Shown in pieces: positions 52,425-64,000 of a stretch of DNA of 64,000 nt. Position 1 is the stretch's first letter. Every line of letters starts with the position of its first letter. A program made the position numbers and the translations under genes. Under the pieces are notes generated by a model. It worked only from the letters and a program-made list of their open reading frames with translations, was not told the origin of the DNA and made no database searches. Location: positions 25,915,016 through 25,979,015 of the forward strand of contig NC_052475.1 in the NCBI RefSeq assembly GCF_009730915.1, written 5' to 3'. This DNA is from Dioscorea cayenensis subsp. rotundata. Its lineage: Eukaryota > Streptophyta > Magnoliopsida > Dioscoreales > Dioscoreaceae.

Positions 52425-53710
52425 ATGGCATCTTCTCAAAACTTCATCTTCATCCTCTCACTTCTCTTTCTCCCCTCACTATCCATGCCCTCCTGCAACA
52501 CCTTCTCCTTGTCCTCAAACCGCCTTTTCGACTTTTGCAGAGACCTGCCAAGTCTCTCCTCCTCCCTTCACTGGACCTACAACGCTGCCAACTCCACCCT
52601 TTCCATAGCCTTCACCGCCACTCCAGCCTCCCCCAATGGCTGGATATCATGGGGAATTAATCCTACCTCCACTGGCATGAGAGGCACTCAAGCTTTGCTT
52701 GCTTTCCACCGCCCGGACGGTAGCCTCACCGTCGAAACCTTCAATATTGCTGCATACTACCCGGTCTTACCGTTACCGATAATGTTTGAGACGTGGGGGC
52801 TTGAGGCTGAGTATGTTGGCGGAGAAATGCAGATGTTTGCGACGGTGAAGCTGCTGCAAGGGATGACAGAGCTCAACCAGGTCTGGCAGGTGGGAACTTC
52901 TGTCACCAGTGGTGTTCCTGATAAACATGAGTTTGGCCCTCAGAACCTCAATTCTATGGCTAAATTAGATGTGGTCACTGCATTGGTTTCTGCAAATGCT
53001 GACTCTACACTCAGTGAAAAAAATGTTAGCAATCATCTTTACTGCATTAGTAATTCTACATTTGATTTGATAGTCATATATATATATCTACCATAGAAAA
53101 ATGTGAACACTTTTTATCTCAACCATGAATTTTAGATACATGGAGTACTAAATGCTGTGAGTTGGGGAATTCTACTTCCAATTGGAGCTATGATTGCAAG
53201 GTTCTTGAAGGCATTCAGGCCTAAAGATACATCCTGGTTTCACCTCCATGTTTCATGCCAACTCATTGGTTATGCTGTTGGAGTCACTGGCTGGGCCACC
53301 GGTCTCAGCCTCGGCAGCAAGTCTAAGAGGGTAGAGTACACAACTCACAGGAACCTCGGCATCACTCTCTTCTCCCTTGCCACCTTGCAAGTATAAATAT
53401 ATTCATGTCATTATTTGCTAAATCAATCCTTATGGGACTATAATCACTGTGCTTTTTCATATTGCAGGTGTTTGGATTGTTTGTGAGACCAAGAAAGGAG
53501 CACAAAATTAGATCATGTTGGAATGTTTATCATCACGGTGTAGGTTATGCAGTTATTATCATGGGTATCATCAATGTGTTTGAAGGCATTTCAATCCTGC
53601 AACCTGATAAAAAATGGGTACATGTTTATATTATTGTTATATGTGGCTTGGGTCTCATTGCATTGTTCTTGGAAATCACAAGCTGGATTGTGGCTGGGAG
53701 GAGGATTTGA
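52425..53710 (+). CDS. DOMON plus cytochrome b561 protein (CYBDOM type)
   Basis: These membrane proteins pass electrons, probably from ascorbate, across the plasma membrane. Exons are 52425-53024, 53136-53390 and 53468-53710, total 1098 bases, 365 residues. Residues 1-24 form a signal peptide (hydrophobic [13 protein letters not shown]). Residues about 45-155 are the DOMON domain ([18 protein letters not shown]). The b561 core follows with five hydrophobic helices and the expected heme histidines: His202 in [11 protein letters not shown], His236/238 in FHLHVSC, His271 in THRNLGI and His307 in YHHGVGY. The protein ends at VAGRRI, somewhat shorter than relatives that carry a longer tail; the stop lies soon after the last helix. 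The Arabidopsis DOMON protein AIR12 belongs to the same family but lacks the b561 part. Confidence 0.93.
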
Positions 53711-55937
53711 GATGCTATGTCGATAGCGTCGCCCCCGGCCCGCCGGAGATGGACAAGGACACCGTCAGTAACATCAGTACTTTTAAGATTGGACAATGCT
53801 TAGTCTTGGGTTTTTTTTGCTTACAAGTTTATTTTCTATGATTGATTAACTTCTTGATTGTATACATGAGTTTGCTATTTGTATATATATTATAAGGTTT
53901 TGGGGTGTTATATTTTCTTTCTTTGCTTTCCTAAACTAGTTAGGACATGGTGTCAACAGCGCAAACAGGATCATATAAAACATTATTTGGGTTCTTTGCT
54001 CAAAAACTTTGATTAAAGAAAGAAAGAATGGAGGTCATTTTCAAACTTTGATGAAAGGATAGGAAATAATATTATGTGATTCTCCATGACTGCACCTAGA
54101 ACCCATGATATGCTTCTCCTTTTAATTCTCCTCCCTCCTTCCACTGATTAAAGTAAATTAATTTGAGATTTGATTAAGAAAACAACACACAGGGTCCCTC
54201 GAGCCATGAAAAGCTATTAAAAAGAAAAAAATACACTGTTAGGTGGCTGATTTTTCAAAGTAATCAAAGCTAATACACTAACATGTCAAAAACAATCAAG
54301 AAAACCTTTCCCAAAAGAGAGAGAGAGAGAGAGATTAATGAAATGGTCACAGCTTCTAGATAAGATATAAATTAAATTTAGATTATTCTAAGATAAAAAT
54401 AACACCGAGTAACTTAATTTTGCTTAAAAAAATTCAAATTAATCTACCACCACTGACTGTTTTTTGTTGGCTAATGAAGTAGTCTGAAAGACATGAATGA
54501 GTTGGAAGCAAACAAAGCAAATATGAGGTTGGTGGTGAACCACAATTAACTTTGATTGGCAAAGGAAATAAAAGGTGGTGAGTGATAGGTGAGAGGATTG
54601 ACATGCAAATCACCTTCAAACTTAGATTTAATTAAGCAACTTTAGCATAGCTATGATGAATGATGACAATAATTGTTCCTCTTTCCATTGCATTCATACA
54701 AATTCTCATCATTTCATCATTTCATCATTTCATCATTCCGGTAGGTGTGAGCAGTATCAGGTGATGTCCGGAGATGCAGCTCTTTTATACCAGATTGAAC
54801 ATGATCTTATCCATATAAGGCCGACATAAAGAAATAATCATAAACTTATAATGATGCTCTTCTTGGTTGGGAAAGGAAAAAAATAAAAGTAGTTTCTCTT
54901 TTTTTCATGCCATTCATAGATTTTACAATAACAGCTTATTAATATTCACTGGTGTGCAAACAAAAAGCTAAACAAAGTGTGCCTTTTGACTTGTACATTG
55001 TTAGGATTTAAAACATAATTCAAATGTAAAATGTTCGGGAATAATAGCCTAGTAATGTCTCTAACCAATAATTCAAGATTATTGAACAATTTAGAATCAA
55101 TTGCCTACCTGATATAACTCATGGGATGAACATAAGATTTATACACCCCTTACTGAAGATTACAATAAGAAGTTGCTAATATTTAACTTCTTCTATATTT
55201 GAATATAGATAGAACACTGTAGGCTTAAAAGAATACTGCATTGCTTAGAACAATTAAAAGCTCTAAGGATTGCAAAACCCAAATTGAAATATTTCTGCTA
55301 ATGTTCAATAAGTTCTTCCTGTCATGCAGAGCAAGTGCTGGCACTTATTTCTGTTCATAAATTGACTCATGTTTGATGACTTCAAGAATGACAGGAAACT
55401 AGAGCCTTATATGGTCCGACGCAGCATTAAAAGGCAGTTAAGGAAAACCAGCTAGCAGTGTCAATGGAAAATGATAAAATATGAGCAATAACAGCATCTT
55501 TCGCTGGGTGTTGTGCTTCTATTGTTTATAATTATTCCACATTGAAAATCTCATCTTCTTCAAGTGCACAATTCAGAAAATATTTTTGTCTGCATGTATC
55601 TTATATCTATAGCAAGTGCAACAGTATAATGGAAACATTAAGCACATACGTAACAGATAAGAAACACATGAGAAAACCATAGAAGCAATTTATAGTGAAA
55701 ATGAAATAAAACCCTGTAGAATGATAGTCTCTATGAAGAAAGGTGTCATAGATCGACTCTATCCAGCAAGGAGACTAACCAGTGATGAGGCAGATTTGCT
55801 GATCCTGGAGCTATCTATGCACGGTTTTTTTGATGACATACAAAATGTCCACCCTAGGAGAACTGTTGAAAGTGATATATAAAGACAGTTCTCTGTTGTC
55901 TCCCTCTCATTGGCACCTAGCAAAAGCAATGGATGAT
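53711..55937. other. Intergenic stretch between DOMON and U-box genes
   Basis: The 3' flanks of two convergent genes. It holds (GA)n at 54316-54334 and an 8-base tandem repeat at 54707-54736. No gene is recognised. Confidence 0.55.
54707..54736. repeat. (CATCATTT)n, four units
   Basis: Four nearly perfect 8-base units in intergenic DNA. Confidence 0.9.
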
Positions 55938-57695
55938 CTAATGAGTGATGTACATTGCCCTTCTCAGCTTCTCAAGAATTCCGTATGCCTTTCTGCGAGC
56001 CCTTGAAGTACCATTCTGAGCAAGCTGTGAGATAGCACCACTCAAATTCTCCTCTTCACCAACTTCCAATAACTTTGTTCTATCATTCATGCATATTGAA
56101 AAGAGAGCAACAACTGCATTTTCTTCATTCCGGGGACATGAGTTTGCTTTTATAACCTTGAGCAAGCAAGGAACCCCAACACTCATTCTAAGTTCCTCTG
56201 CTGCTTCTTGATTGCTTGAGAGCATTGCGAGGATAGCCAATGACTCATCTACAAGGCATTGATCCATAATGTTTTTCAAAACAAGTGCAACAGCCCCTTC
56301 TCTCACCGCCATCACCCTGTTCTCAACAGTAGTGCACAGGCTAAAGATCGCAGAGGCAGCATCCTTCTTAGCAGTCATGCTGCCATGCTCTAGAAGATCG
56401 AGGAGAGGTCGCATAGCACCTAATTCACCAATCATACTCTTATTTGAATCAACAGCAGATAAGGTGAAGAGCGCCGCAGCTGAATTGCTCCTTGTTTCCA
56501 TAGTTCCGGTCTCCAGTGCCTCAATAAGAAAGGGAATAACCAAGGGGTTCTTGCCAACAATCTTCTTGTTGCCGTCATTGATAGAAAGATTGAGAATCGC
56601 AGTCACTATGTCTTCTTGGACCTCATTATCCTCACTCAATTCAGGCACTGACAACACAGAGAGCAACCGAGCAATAGCGTCCGGGTACTCACAAATAAGA
56701 GCCCGAAATGATCGGTTGTGCTTGGTGAGGAGCCGGAGCTCCCTAGCAGCTTCCCTCTGCTCTGTGACTGAGGAGTAGGAGATCTTCTCAACTAGCTTAA
56801 TAAATACATACCTTTCACTTCTTGTAATAAGGCCTTCCTCATGAAACTCATGCCGCGGTATAGTGTTAACATGCTCACAACACCATTCACCAATCATGCC
56901 GCGAACAAGATTGTTCGGAATGAGTGTTGTGTTGGAGAGGGCTTTCTGAGTTTGTGGGCATGTTAGGTTGCCAGAATTCAGCCATTCCTGAATGTATTGC
57001 CTGTCATAGGTCTGTATAGCAATTCAAAATCACATACATAATCTAACAAATTAAACCCAAGTTGATTAGAAATTCTCTCACAAATATTGGAGCTACACTA
57101 TAATCATTAATCACACATAAAAATCAAAGAAAAAACAATAACAGTTAGCAATGATTCTACTTCTAAGACTGCATAATCTAAGAAAACACAAGTTGATTAG
57201 AACTTCTCACACAAATGGAACTACATTGTATTCATTCATGAAAATCAAAGAGAAAATGATAACAGTGAGCGATGATTCTACCTCAGACTGCATAATTAGC
57301 AGAGACAGTGCAATGTTTCAAAATTATTTGGCATTTAATTAGAAAAATTACAAGAATTCATACCAAAAATAAAAATAATAATAATAATAACAAATAGAAA
57401 TTAAACGGAATCAGAGAGCTCAGACCTGGCCAGAAGAAAGCACAACAGGATCCCTCATGATCTTCGACGAGATGGGGCATAAGAAATGCTCAGGAACTTG
57501 ACGATGCTGCTGCGGCTTGTCATTGCCGCCATTAAACTTCATCTCTTTAAGCGCCACGAGGGTTTTGAAGGCTTCGTTGAATATCTCACACCGAACATCG
57601 TCATCATCGGTGATGGCGAGCATCAGCCTCCTCAGCTCACTCCTCAGCTGCTTCGACGCATTCTCCCGTGGAGGCCGCTCGCCGGATTTCGCCAT
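55938..57695 (-). CDS. U-box E3 ubiquitin ligase with ARM repeats (PUB9-like)
   Basis: Plant U-box proteins with ARM repeats attach ubiquitin to target proteins, with the E2 held by the U-box. Exons are 57695-57426 and 57011-55938, total 1344 bases, 447 residues; Arabidopsis PUB9 is near 460. An N-terminal helical region (residues 1-60) is followed by the U-box, about 67-140, starting VPEHFLCPISSKIMRDPVVL and continuing after the intron as TYDRQYIQEWLNSGNLTCPQ. The intron sits inside the U-box, after SSGQ, as in relatives. From about 170 to 430 are armadillo repeats, with repeated AAAALFTLS and AASAIFSLC type motifs. No break is seen. Best identification is PUB9, but close paralogues exist. 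Confidence 0.92.
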
Positions 57696-59785
57696 TGATC
57701 TCCGAAGCTGAGGGTTTTTGCTCTGCTTCGTTGAAGGCCATGAAGATAACTACTTCACAGAGAAGCGCAAAAGAAGTCTCGAGAAATGAAACCCGACGCG
57801 GTTCATTCAATGCGTGTATTTAAAGTAACTGGTCTGAAAGTTTTACATAATACTCCCTGACAAATTTCGAAATTTGTTATTGTTTTTTGCCCCTCGTATT
57901 TGTATTAATTATAAATTCCCTCTTATTTTTGTGATTTTCGATTGTAATTATTCTGGGGTTCTTTTTTTAAAAAAAATTATTCAGTGGTCTTTAATACTAT
58001 ATTCAGGGTTAAATTATTTATTTATTTTTAATTTTAGTTGATTCTTTATGAGAAGTTTGATGGTATTAGGGATTAGAAAAATTATTTTAAAATCTATTGA
58101 TCATTCATGTGCTTATTATATAATTCATCACATTCCTTTTCTTTTCTTATCTTTAAAAAGATATCAGGTATTATATAATCACTCTGCGAGTCAATGAATG
58201 GTTGAATTATATATATATATATATAACAAACAGTACGAAGATTTATTCAAATAAAAACAAAATTATTAATGATCAAATTAAAATTATCTTTCCCAGCTTC
58301 TTAGGTTTTAGAATTTCAATTGAAACATAATAAGGAAAAAAATCTGAAAGTGTTATTATTTTATTATTATTATAAGGTTTAAAGCTGTTGTTTGCATAGA
58401 AAGCATTAATAATAACAACAATGTTTGATAATAAATAAATAAATCAGAACAAAGTTTTTTTTTCAAAAAAACTGTGAAGCTATAGACAAATGTTAAATTT
58501 AAAAGCAACATGAACATGTAAGACAAATAACCATTTAACCTCAGCTTAGATTGATTCAAACTTTAATTTTTCTGGTTAAAGACATTGATGCCGGTCAAAT
58601 AATGGTAATCTGAAGATGGTAATCTAAATAGATTACCACAAGATACCCGGTAATGTTTTCACATTATCACGAACTAAACGCACCTTTAGAGGCAAGTCAA
58701 TGATATGAAGAAAAAAAAAATCCCATCCCAATTCCCATTATCATGATATCTTCATTTTAATATTTTTATAATACATAAATATATGAATTTTCAAATTTGT
58801 ATTAGTTTTAAAAAAACCATCTTATTGGGAATCAAATTCAAACCAAGATAAACAAAGTTCGGTTTGAACAACTCAAGGTTTACAAATTAGTATCACATAT
58901 CGTTAAAATTAAACTTCTATAATCATAGATAGAATTAAATAAATCAAATGCTCACCTCTAAATTTTTTTTATTGATAAAAAATGGATAAACGACTGTTTT
59001 ATTTTAAAAAAACCAACTAAAACAAACATAGAACAAACACACAAGAAAAACAAAATTCTTATTTATAACACTTTCCAATTTATTTTAAACATTTATATTT
59101 TTTATTTAAATTATACTTTACATTTAAATTTAATAAACTTCCATCAGAATTTAAGCATATATATCTTTCAAGAAGGCAACAACCATGTTGACTTTCTAAT
59201 TAATTTGGCACAAAGCTATTTAAATAAGAATATAGGATCATCATTTTCATTGATCCAATTTTGGACCTCTTTCTACAGATATTTTATATACCAAAAATAA
59301 AAAATAAATACGTTTTAAGTTTATTTTGGAAAGGTATATATAAAAAATAAAAGGTATAAAAAAAAATTAACCAAAAGGACATGCATGGCCACTGGTAGGT
59401 CTCATGAGCCATTGAGCCAGAGAGTAGATTCTTTACACTTGAAAAGATAATGTTTCATCTACTCAACCTCAGACTTTGATTTTCCCAAAGATGGTTCAAT
59501 CCTTGGCATATGCTCCACTATTTATTATTAATACCTTCAATTCCATATGCCCATTTTAGTATTAGACCAATGAGAAACATGGCAATAAATTAATTACAAA
59601 CTATTTCCATATGAAGAAAGGAGTGACCCAATTTGTTTAGGTGGATGGGATTTGAAAATTCATATACAGTAGGTTGTTACCTTCTTTGTAATTTTTGTAT
59701 ATAATAAATCATGATAATAGATCTTTAAAATACTTTAATGTGGTTATCTAAAAGATATGCTTGGTCTTTATTTAGAGGATGTGGC
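57696..59785. other. AT-rich intergenic stretch
   Basis: Upstream of the U-box gene. It includes (TA)n at 58208-58227 and possible short LINE-like tails (near 58970-58995 TTTTTTTATTGATAAAAAAT then GGATAAAC). No gene is recognised. Confidence 0.5.
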
Positions 59786-59800
59786 CTACCTATATTTATT

Positions 59801-60141
59801 TATTATTTTTTTAAAAAAATGTGGATAAACCACAAAAGAAACAACCAAACCCCAAAACCCTACCATGAAAAAAAATAAAATAATGGGCGCAACTACGAAC
59901 CACAAGAAGTGGAATAAAGTACAGAAGAAGAAACACCAAGAAATACAAAAACGAGGCAAAGCAACAGCCTCCATCACCCCCTGACTCACACCCAACTAGC
60001 CAATGTGTGGTTCATGCCCTGCATCCGGAATCGATATGTCTCCCTGTTCCTCCACCGTAGAACTAAGGAACTCCAGACTACATCTGATGAAAGTAGAGTG
60101 TTCCTCCATTTTTTCTCTCGATCTATCAGTAACCGTAGAGA
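59801..60141 (-). mobile_element. 5'-truncated retroposon (LINE-like) with 15-base target duplication
   Basis: The 341-base element is flanked by an exact 15-base direct repeat, CTACCTATATTTATT, at 59786-59800 and 60142-60156. On the minus strand it ends GTGGTTTATCCACATTTTTTT followed by an A tail, as non-LTR retroposons do. Only a short weak reading frame is present (minus strand, 59786-59995) with no recognised protein, so a truncated L1-type LINE or a SINE is likely. Confidence 0.72.
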
Positions 60142-60529
60142 CTACCTATATTTATTAATAAATAAATAAATAAATCTATCTCTATATATATAATTTACAA
60201 ATGGTATTTCATTTCATTTCAGATTTCTCTTTAAAATTATAACCTTTTGGTGAAGATTAAAAAATAGTGAAGATTTAGATAAAAAAAATTATGTTTATCT
60301 GGGTTTTAAATACTTTCAGCACAAGGCAGCATATATATATGCTTTATTGCTTTTAGACTACTAAAATTGATAGTAATTTTAATTTTTTAAATGTCAATAA
60401 ACATGTTAAAAGATCACTATTATTAAAATAGTAAACAATAACACAAATTTTTTCTCATATATAAAATATATTTATTTTGCTAGTCATATATGAAAAAAAC
60501 TCAAAAAAATAAAATGCATAAACTGTATG

Positions 60530-60557
60530 TTCTTTTTTTTTTTTTGAAATAATGTGG
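60530..60557 (-). mobile_element. Extremely short retroposed poly-A insertion
   Basis: Twenty-eight bases, read on the minus strand as CCACATTATTTC plus an A run, lie between two exact copies of ATAAACTGTATG (60518-60529 and 60558-60569). The text next to the A run matches the 3' end of the 59801-60141 element. Confidence 0.6.
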
Positions 60558-60569
60558 ATAAACTGTATG

Positions 60570-61971
60570 CTTTCGATACTAATTTTTAAATTTTTATAAA
60601 AAAATAAATAAATTATGAATGCATTACTAAAAATTTATATTCATTTGGGTTGATATATTTTTAAACAAATTTATGTTTTGAGTTTTTGGATGTGGACTCA
60701 TAGGAACGTAACAAAATAATTATTTTAAAAAAAAAATCAACAATCAAAATACTTTTTTTATCAAAGGTTAATTTTTTTTGTTTGTTAGAAGTACAGAGGA
60801 AAACACTAAAAATAGTACGAACAGTGTATGTCACTGTTGTACTACAACAATATTTTTATATTAAATTGCAATTGCATGCACATCATGTGACTTTGTGTTC
60901 ATTGAGTACATTGCACTGTTTATTTATTTATTATACAACTATTTTAAAAGTAATCCCTTGAAGCGAACAAACTCTATCACCTGTTAACACCGTAATTTTT
61001 CCATAATGCATTTTTGTTAGACAAATTCAATTTTCAGATTTTATAACGTGAGAACATAAATGTAAATGTATTATGTATTGATAGATTAAGTTCATTCTCT
61101 GACATATTAATATATGACTTGTTCATATATTTTTTAAGATAAAATAGAAATAAATTATATGTTAACAATATGCATAAATATGGAGTTAATCTTTTTATAC
61201 ACATCTATGCTTTCATCTGAAGTGTGCTGAGTTTTAATCATGTGTTCTCCGCATGATAAATATCTTTACATAAAAACTAAGCACCAATAAATCAAATTTT
61301 TTTTGCTATTTTTATTACTTTTATAAGAAAAAAAAAGTGATTGTTTTTATAAATAAACTAAGATTAGCAGTTTAGTTAGGCTTTGGATTCATGCAAATGA
61401 AATTTTGGTGGAGGTAGATCAATCAATACCAAGAAGTAGTTTATGTTTATCTTTTACTTGATGTAAATTGAAATAATCAAATCAGTTTAACCATCCATCA
61501 TAGTTTAATAATAATAATAAATAAATAAAAAAGAAAGAGTTCAAGCTCTTATTTCAAAAGAAAAATCATACAAAACCAACACTCCAAATTATTCTCCAAT
61601 CAAGCAATTGTCATTATTACATATTAGCAGCAAACACTAACATCCATGACCAATTATTTTTGCATAGAAAATAATAAAAGAACTAATCAAATAGTTAGAC
61701 ACCACACCCTTTACATTAAAATTAGCCAATTCCCCCACCGACAAAAATATCAGTCCATAATAATTCACTTAAATCAATAATAATAATAATAAGTTAATAA
61801 CATATAGGTTCATGAAAGAAGATGGTTAACCAAATCTTATCCACAAGCCAGCGCCAAAGACACACCATGACCCACATCCACTGTCAAAAGTTCCCTACTA
61901 CCGTTTCTACCCATCTGACCAACCGCCACGTCACCACCCTATCAACATCACCACCGGGCCCCACACTTCCT
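60570..61971. other. AT-rich intergenic stretch
   Basis: AT-rich, with (AAT)n at 61509-61526 and 61777-61796 and a TATTTATT tract. No coding exon. The right edge is the DUF506 gene. Confidence 0.55.
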
Positions 61972-62826
61972 TCACCTAGTCCTCGCCGTCGCCGGAATCA
62001 CAACCCCCGCCCCAAACCCCACCGCCCTACACTTTATCTCCACCCCATCTTCCACCCCCACCGCCGCCGCCGCCGCCGTCATACCTCCGGCGTTCACCGT
62101 CCGGTTGTACGGTCCCGTCCACTTCGCCACAAAGTACCTCCCCTTCCTCCACGGCGGCACATACAACCTATTTCTTTTCATCGACCTCCTCGCCGCATCC
62201 GCCACCACTCTCACCACTCGCCGTAGCTCCTCCGGCTCCGCCACCATCACCTTCGGCAACTCCGTCACCACCTTCTCATACTCCACCGTCGCCCTCGCAA
62301 TCTCAAACTCCGCCTTAAAATCCAGATCCACTATGTACCTCACCTTCTCCCCCACCACCACATCCACATACTCATAGCTCCCCGCCGTGAGCCCGCCGGC
62401 GCTCTCCCACCTCGTCGTGCAAACCGCGGCATTGTACCCCCACTCCCTCAACCTCCCCACCACCGCTCTCCTATACAACGCCGGCGGCATTCCATCAAAC
62501 ACCTTAGCGGCATCGCACACATCGGAAATCACCCTCCGCCGGAGCCCATCCGACGAGTTCACCAGCTCCGATACCATCCCCGCCACGTGCGCCACGCATG
62601 ACTCGTCCTCACCGGAGTCTTCATCGTCGTCGTCGTCGCCGGAGAAGGAATTTTCCTCTGGCCCGGCGTCGTATGTGTCTAGGAACGCGTGGACGAGGCC
62701 GGAGAAGCAAGAGGGGTCGGGTGCGTCGTCGTGTTCCTGCGTGCCATCGTCTCCTCGGATTCGGGCGCGGACTTTCTCGGCTAATGGATCCGAAACCCGT
62801 TTAGCTCTTCTGACGAACCAGGCCAT
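61972..62826 (-). CDS. DUF506 (PDDEXK-like nuclease family) protein, intronless
   Basis: DUF506 (PF04720) is a plant family with a fold related to PDDEXK nucleases and no proven reaction. The frame is 284 residues starting MAWFVRRAKRVSDPLAEKVR. A start 14 codons upstream (62868) is open, but the family begins near here and the region upstream is a TA repeat. After an acidic stretch (about 67-80, GDDDDDEDSGEDES) comes the domain, including the conserved GYNAAVCTTRWES and YEYVDVVVGEKVRYIVDLDF segments, where acidic residues match the nuclease-like core, then LYVPPWRKGRYFVAKW. The coding GC content is far above the flanks. There are no introns. Arabidopsis At3g07350 is of this family. Confidence 0.88.
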   Translation of the reverse strand: MAWFVRRAKRVSDPLAEKVRARIRGDDGTQEHDDAPDPSCFSGLVHAFLDTYDAGPEENSFSGDDDDDEDSGEDESCVAHVAGMVSELVNSSDGLRRRVISDVCDAAKVFDGMPPALYRRAVVGRLREWGYNAAVCTTRWESAGGLTAGSYEYVDVVVGEKVRYIVDLDFKAEFEIARATVEYEKVVTELPKVMVAEPEELRRVVRVVADAARRSMKRNRLYVPPWRKGRYFVAKWTGPYNRTVNAGGMTAAAAAVGVEDGVEIKCRAVGFGAGVVIPATARTR

Positions 62827-62867
62827 TAATGCGTGGAGAAGCGATGAATATAATTGAGGACGTGACA

Positions 62868-62900
<33 letters not shown>

Positions 62901-62901
62901 A
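62868..62901. repeat. (TA)n array next to the DUF506 start
   Basis: A near-perfect TA array upstream of the DUF506 start, in the expected promoter region. Confidence 0.9.
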
Positions 62902-64000
62902 ATGAAAGTTAGAGAGAGAAAAAAGGAATTTACAGAGAATATTCCGCGGATCACAGTTTCATGAAAGCGGTGAGCTGCTTTTTCTTTATATATTTTTCTT
63001 GCCATTTTTAAATTTATTTATTTATTAAATATATTTATTGGGATTTATTGGGAATATGGATATGCTGGAGCACCACCAGAGATTAGAGGGGATTGGATTG
63101 GGTGGTGGCACGTGCGGTTGGAGTGGTGTGGCTCTTCGTAACGGGAGTCGGGTGTTTTTTTTTTTTTAATAAAGTGGATAAACGTCTTATGAGCTTTTGA
63201 ATAAGCGCAAGGACTAAGGTTAAAGACGTGTGGAAAGTATTGTTATATATGTGGAAAAAATTTGAAAAAAAGATAGCATGTTTTTCACTTGGGTAAGAGG
63301 AAAGGTCTCTCTCATGGAGGACTTGAATATTTAGGAGTTAGGGGACCAAAGTGAAAGGTCATTGCAAGACTTTATTAAATGTTTTTTTTTATATGATTTA
63401 ATTTGTGTTAGTGTGGAATGATGGATTTGAAATTAAACAAAGTTTAGAGGAGGTTTTTGGGAGTAAATTGAATTATTCACCACACAAACAATAGAAGATT
63501 AGTAGGTCATTTTACTTAGGAGTGAAAGACGGAAAGTTCGACACCCTTGTAACTCAATGATTAGGATTCATAATTTATTTATATTTATCAAATAAAAAAT
63601 TAATTGAAATCCTCCTTTTTGTTTGAGGTTTGAGGTTGATAGTACTATTAGAGTTGTGTATTAGCAATTTTTTTTAATAATCAAGCACACACCAGAAAAT
63701 TTAAGAGAAGAGCACACATGAGTTTTGTAGCGCAATTTGACACCTATATTTATTGGACTGAACACATAGATCAAATCCACTATAGAGGCAAATATAAATA
63801 CAATGACCATAGACAAATATTCTCAGCGAAGCATCTTGTGATAAAAAAATTTTATTCATAAGAGATGCCCATAACCAACCTCCAGTCGACTTGACATGGT
63901 TTCACAAGAATCTCCCTATAATTGCCACAATTAATGAACTCCATCTTACAAGATTGACCATTGCCATTGCGCATTCCTCCTTAGTCTCTCTCTCTCCATC
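62902..64000. other. Intergenic stretch to the right edge
   Basis: AT-rich. A retroposon-tail-like sequence (T run then AATAAAGTGGATAAACG) lies near 63157-63184. No gene is recognised; the last 300 bases do not match a family I know. Confidence 0.5.

Noticed and set aside
53614-53841. Alternative frame overlapping the end of the DOMON-b561 gene
   Set aside because: It shadows the b561 helix in another frame; the 53468-53710 frame carries the heme histidines and family sequence.

Overview
This is nuclear DNA from a flowering plant. The evidence is short exons separated by AT-rich GT-AG introns, long AT-rich intergenic DNA full of (TA)n, (ATT)n and poly-A tracts, telo-box promoters on ribosomal protein genes, plant-only families (NPF transporters, DUF506, plant U-box/ARM ligases) and plant-type retroposons. 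I cannot name the species; a non-grass monocot is a weak guess. A run of exactly 1000 N (6246-7245) marks a scaffold gap of arbitrary size.

The left third is chromosome biology. At the left edge lies the 5' part of MAU2/SCC4, the cohesin loader subunit (minus strand, five apparent one-base homopolymer frameshifts). Next is a very small membrane-protein gene (plus strand, cut short before the gap). Then comes SMC2, the condensin ATPase (minus strand, 20 exons recognised); only its last ~35 codons fall in the gap. One SMC2 intron carries a probable solo LTR, and an E2F-type site lies just upstream of its start. A pirin gene (minus strand, 5 exons) follows, with a tRNA-type SINE between it and SMC2.

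The middle and right hold a large lipase-GTPase gene (minus, 14 exons, 23444-33045), an NPF transporter (plus, 5 exons), a probable 2.66-kb solo LTR, ribosomal protein uS7/RPS5 (plus, 4 exons) converging on eL32/RPL32 (minus, 3 exons), a DOMON plus cytochrome b561 gene (plus, 3 exons), a PUB9-like U-box E3 ligase (minus, 2 exons) and an intronless DUF506 gene (minus). From memory, the DUF506, PUB9, DOMON (AIR12) and lipase genes have counterparts close together in Arabidopsis At3g07350-At3g07400, so this part looks like an ancient conserved block with insertions.

The genes are ordinary housekeeping and regulatory genes transcribed independently. I found no gene cluster, CRISPR array, tRNA or rRNA gene, or plainly new system. 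The unusual signals are the MAU2 frameshifts, GC-AG introns in SMC2 and uS7, retroposon insertions with clear target-site duplications (one only 28 bases long), and the lipase-GTPase-membrane anchor fusion. Exon edges were placed by hand from splice consensus and reading phase, and each complete gene model sums to a whole number of codons.
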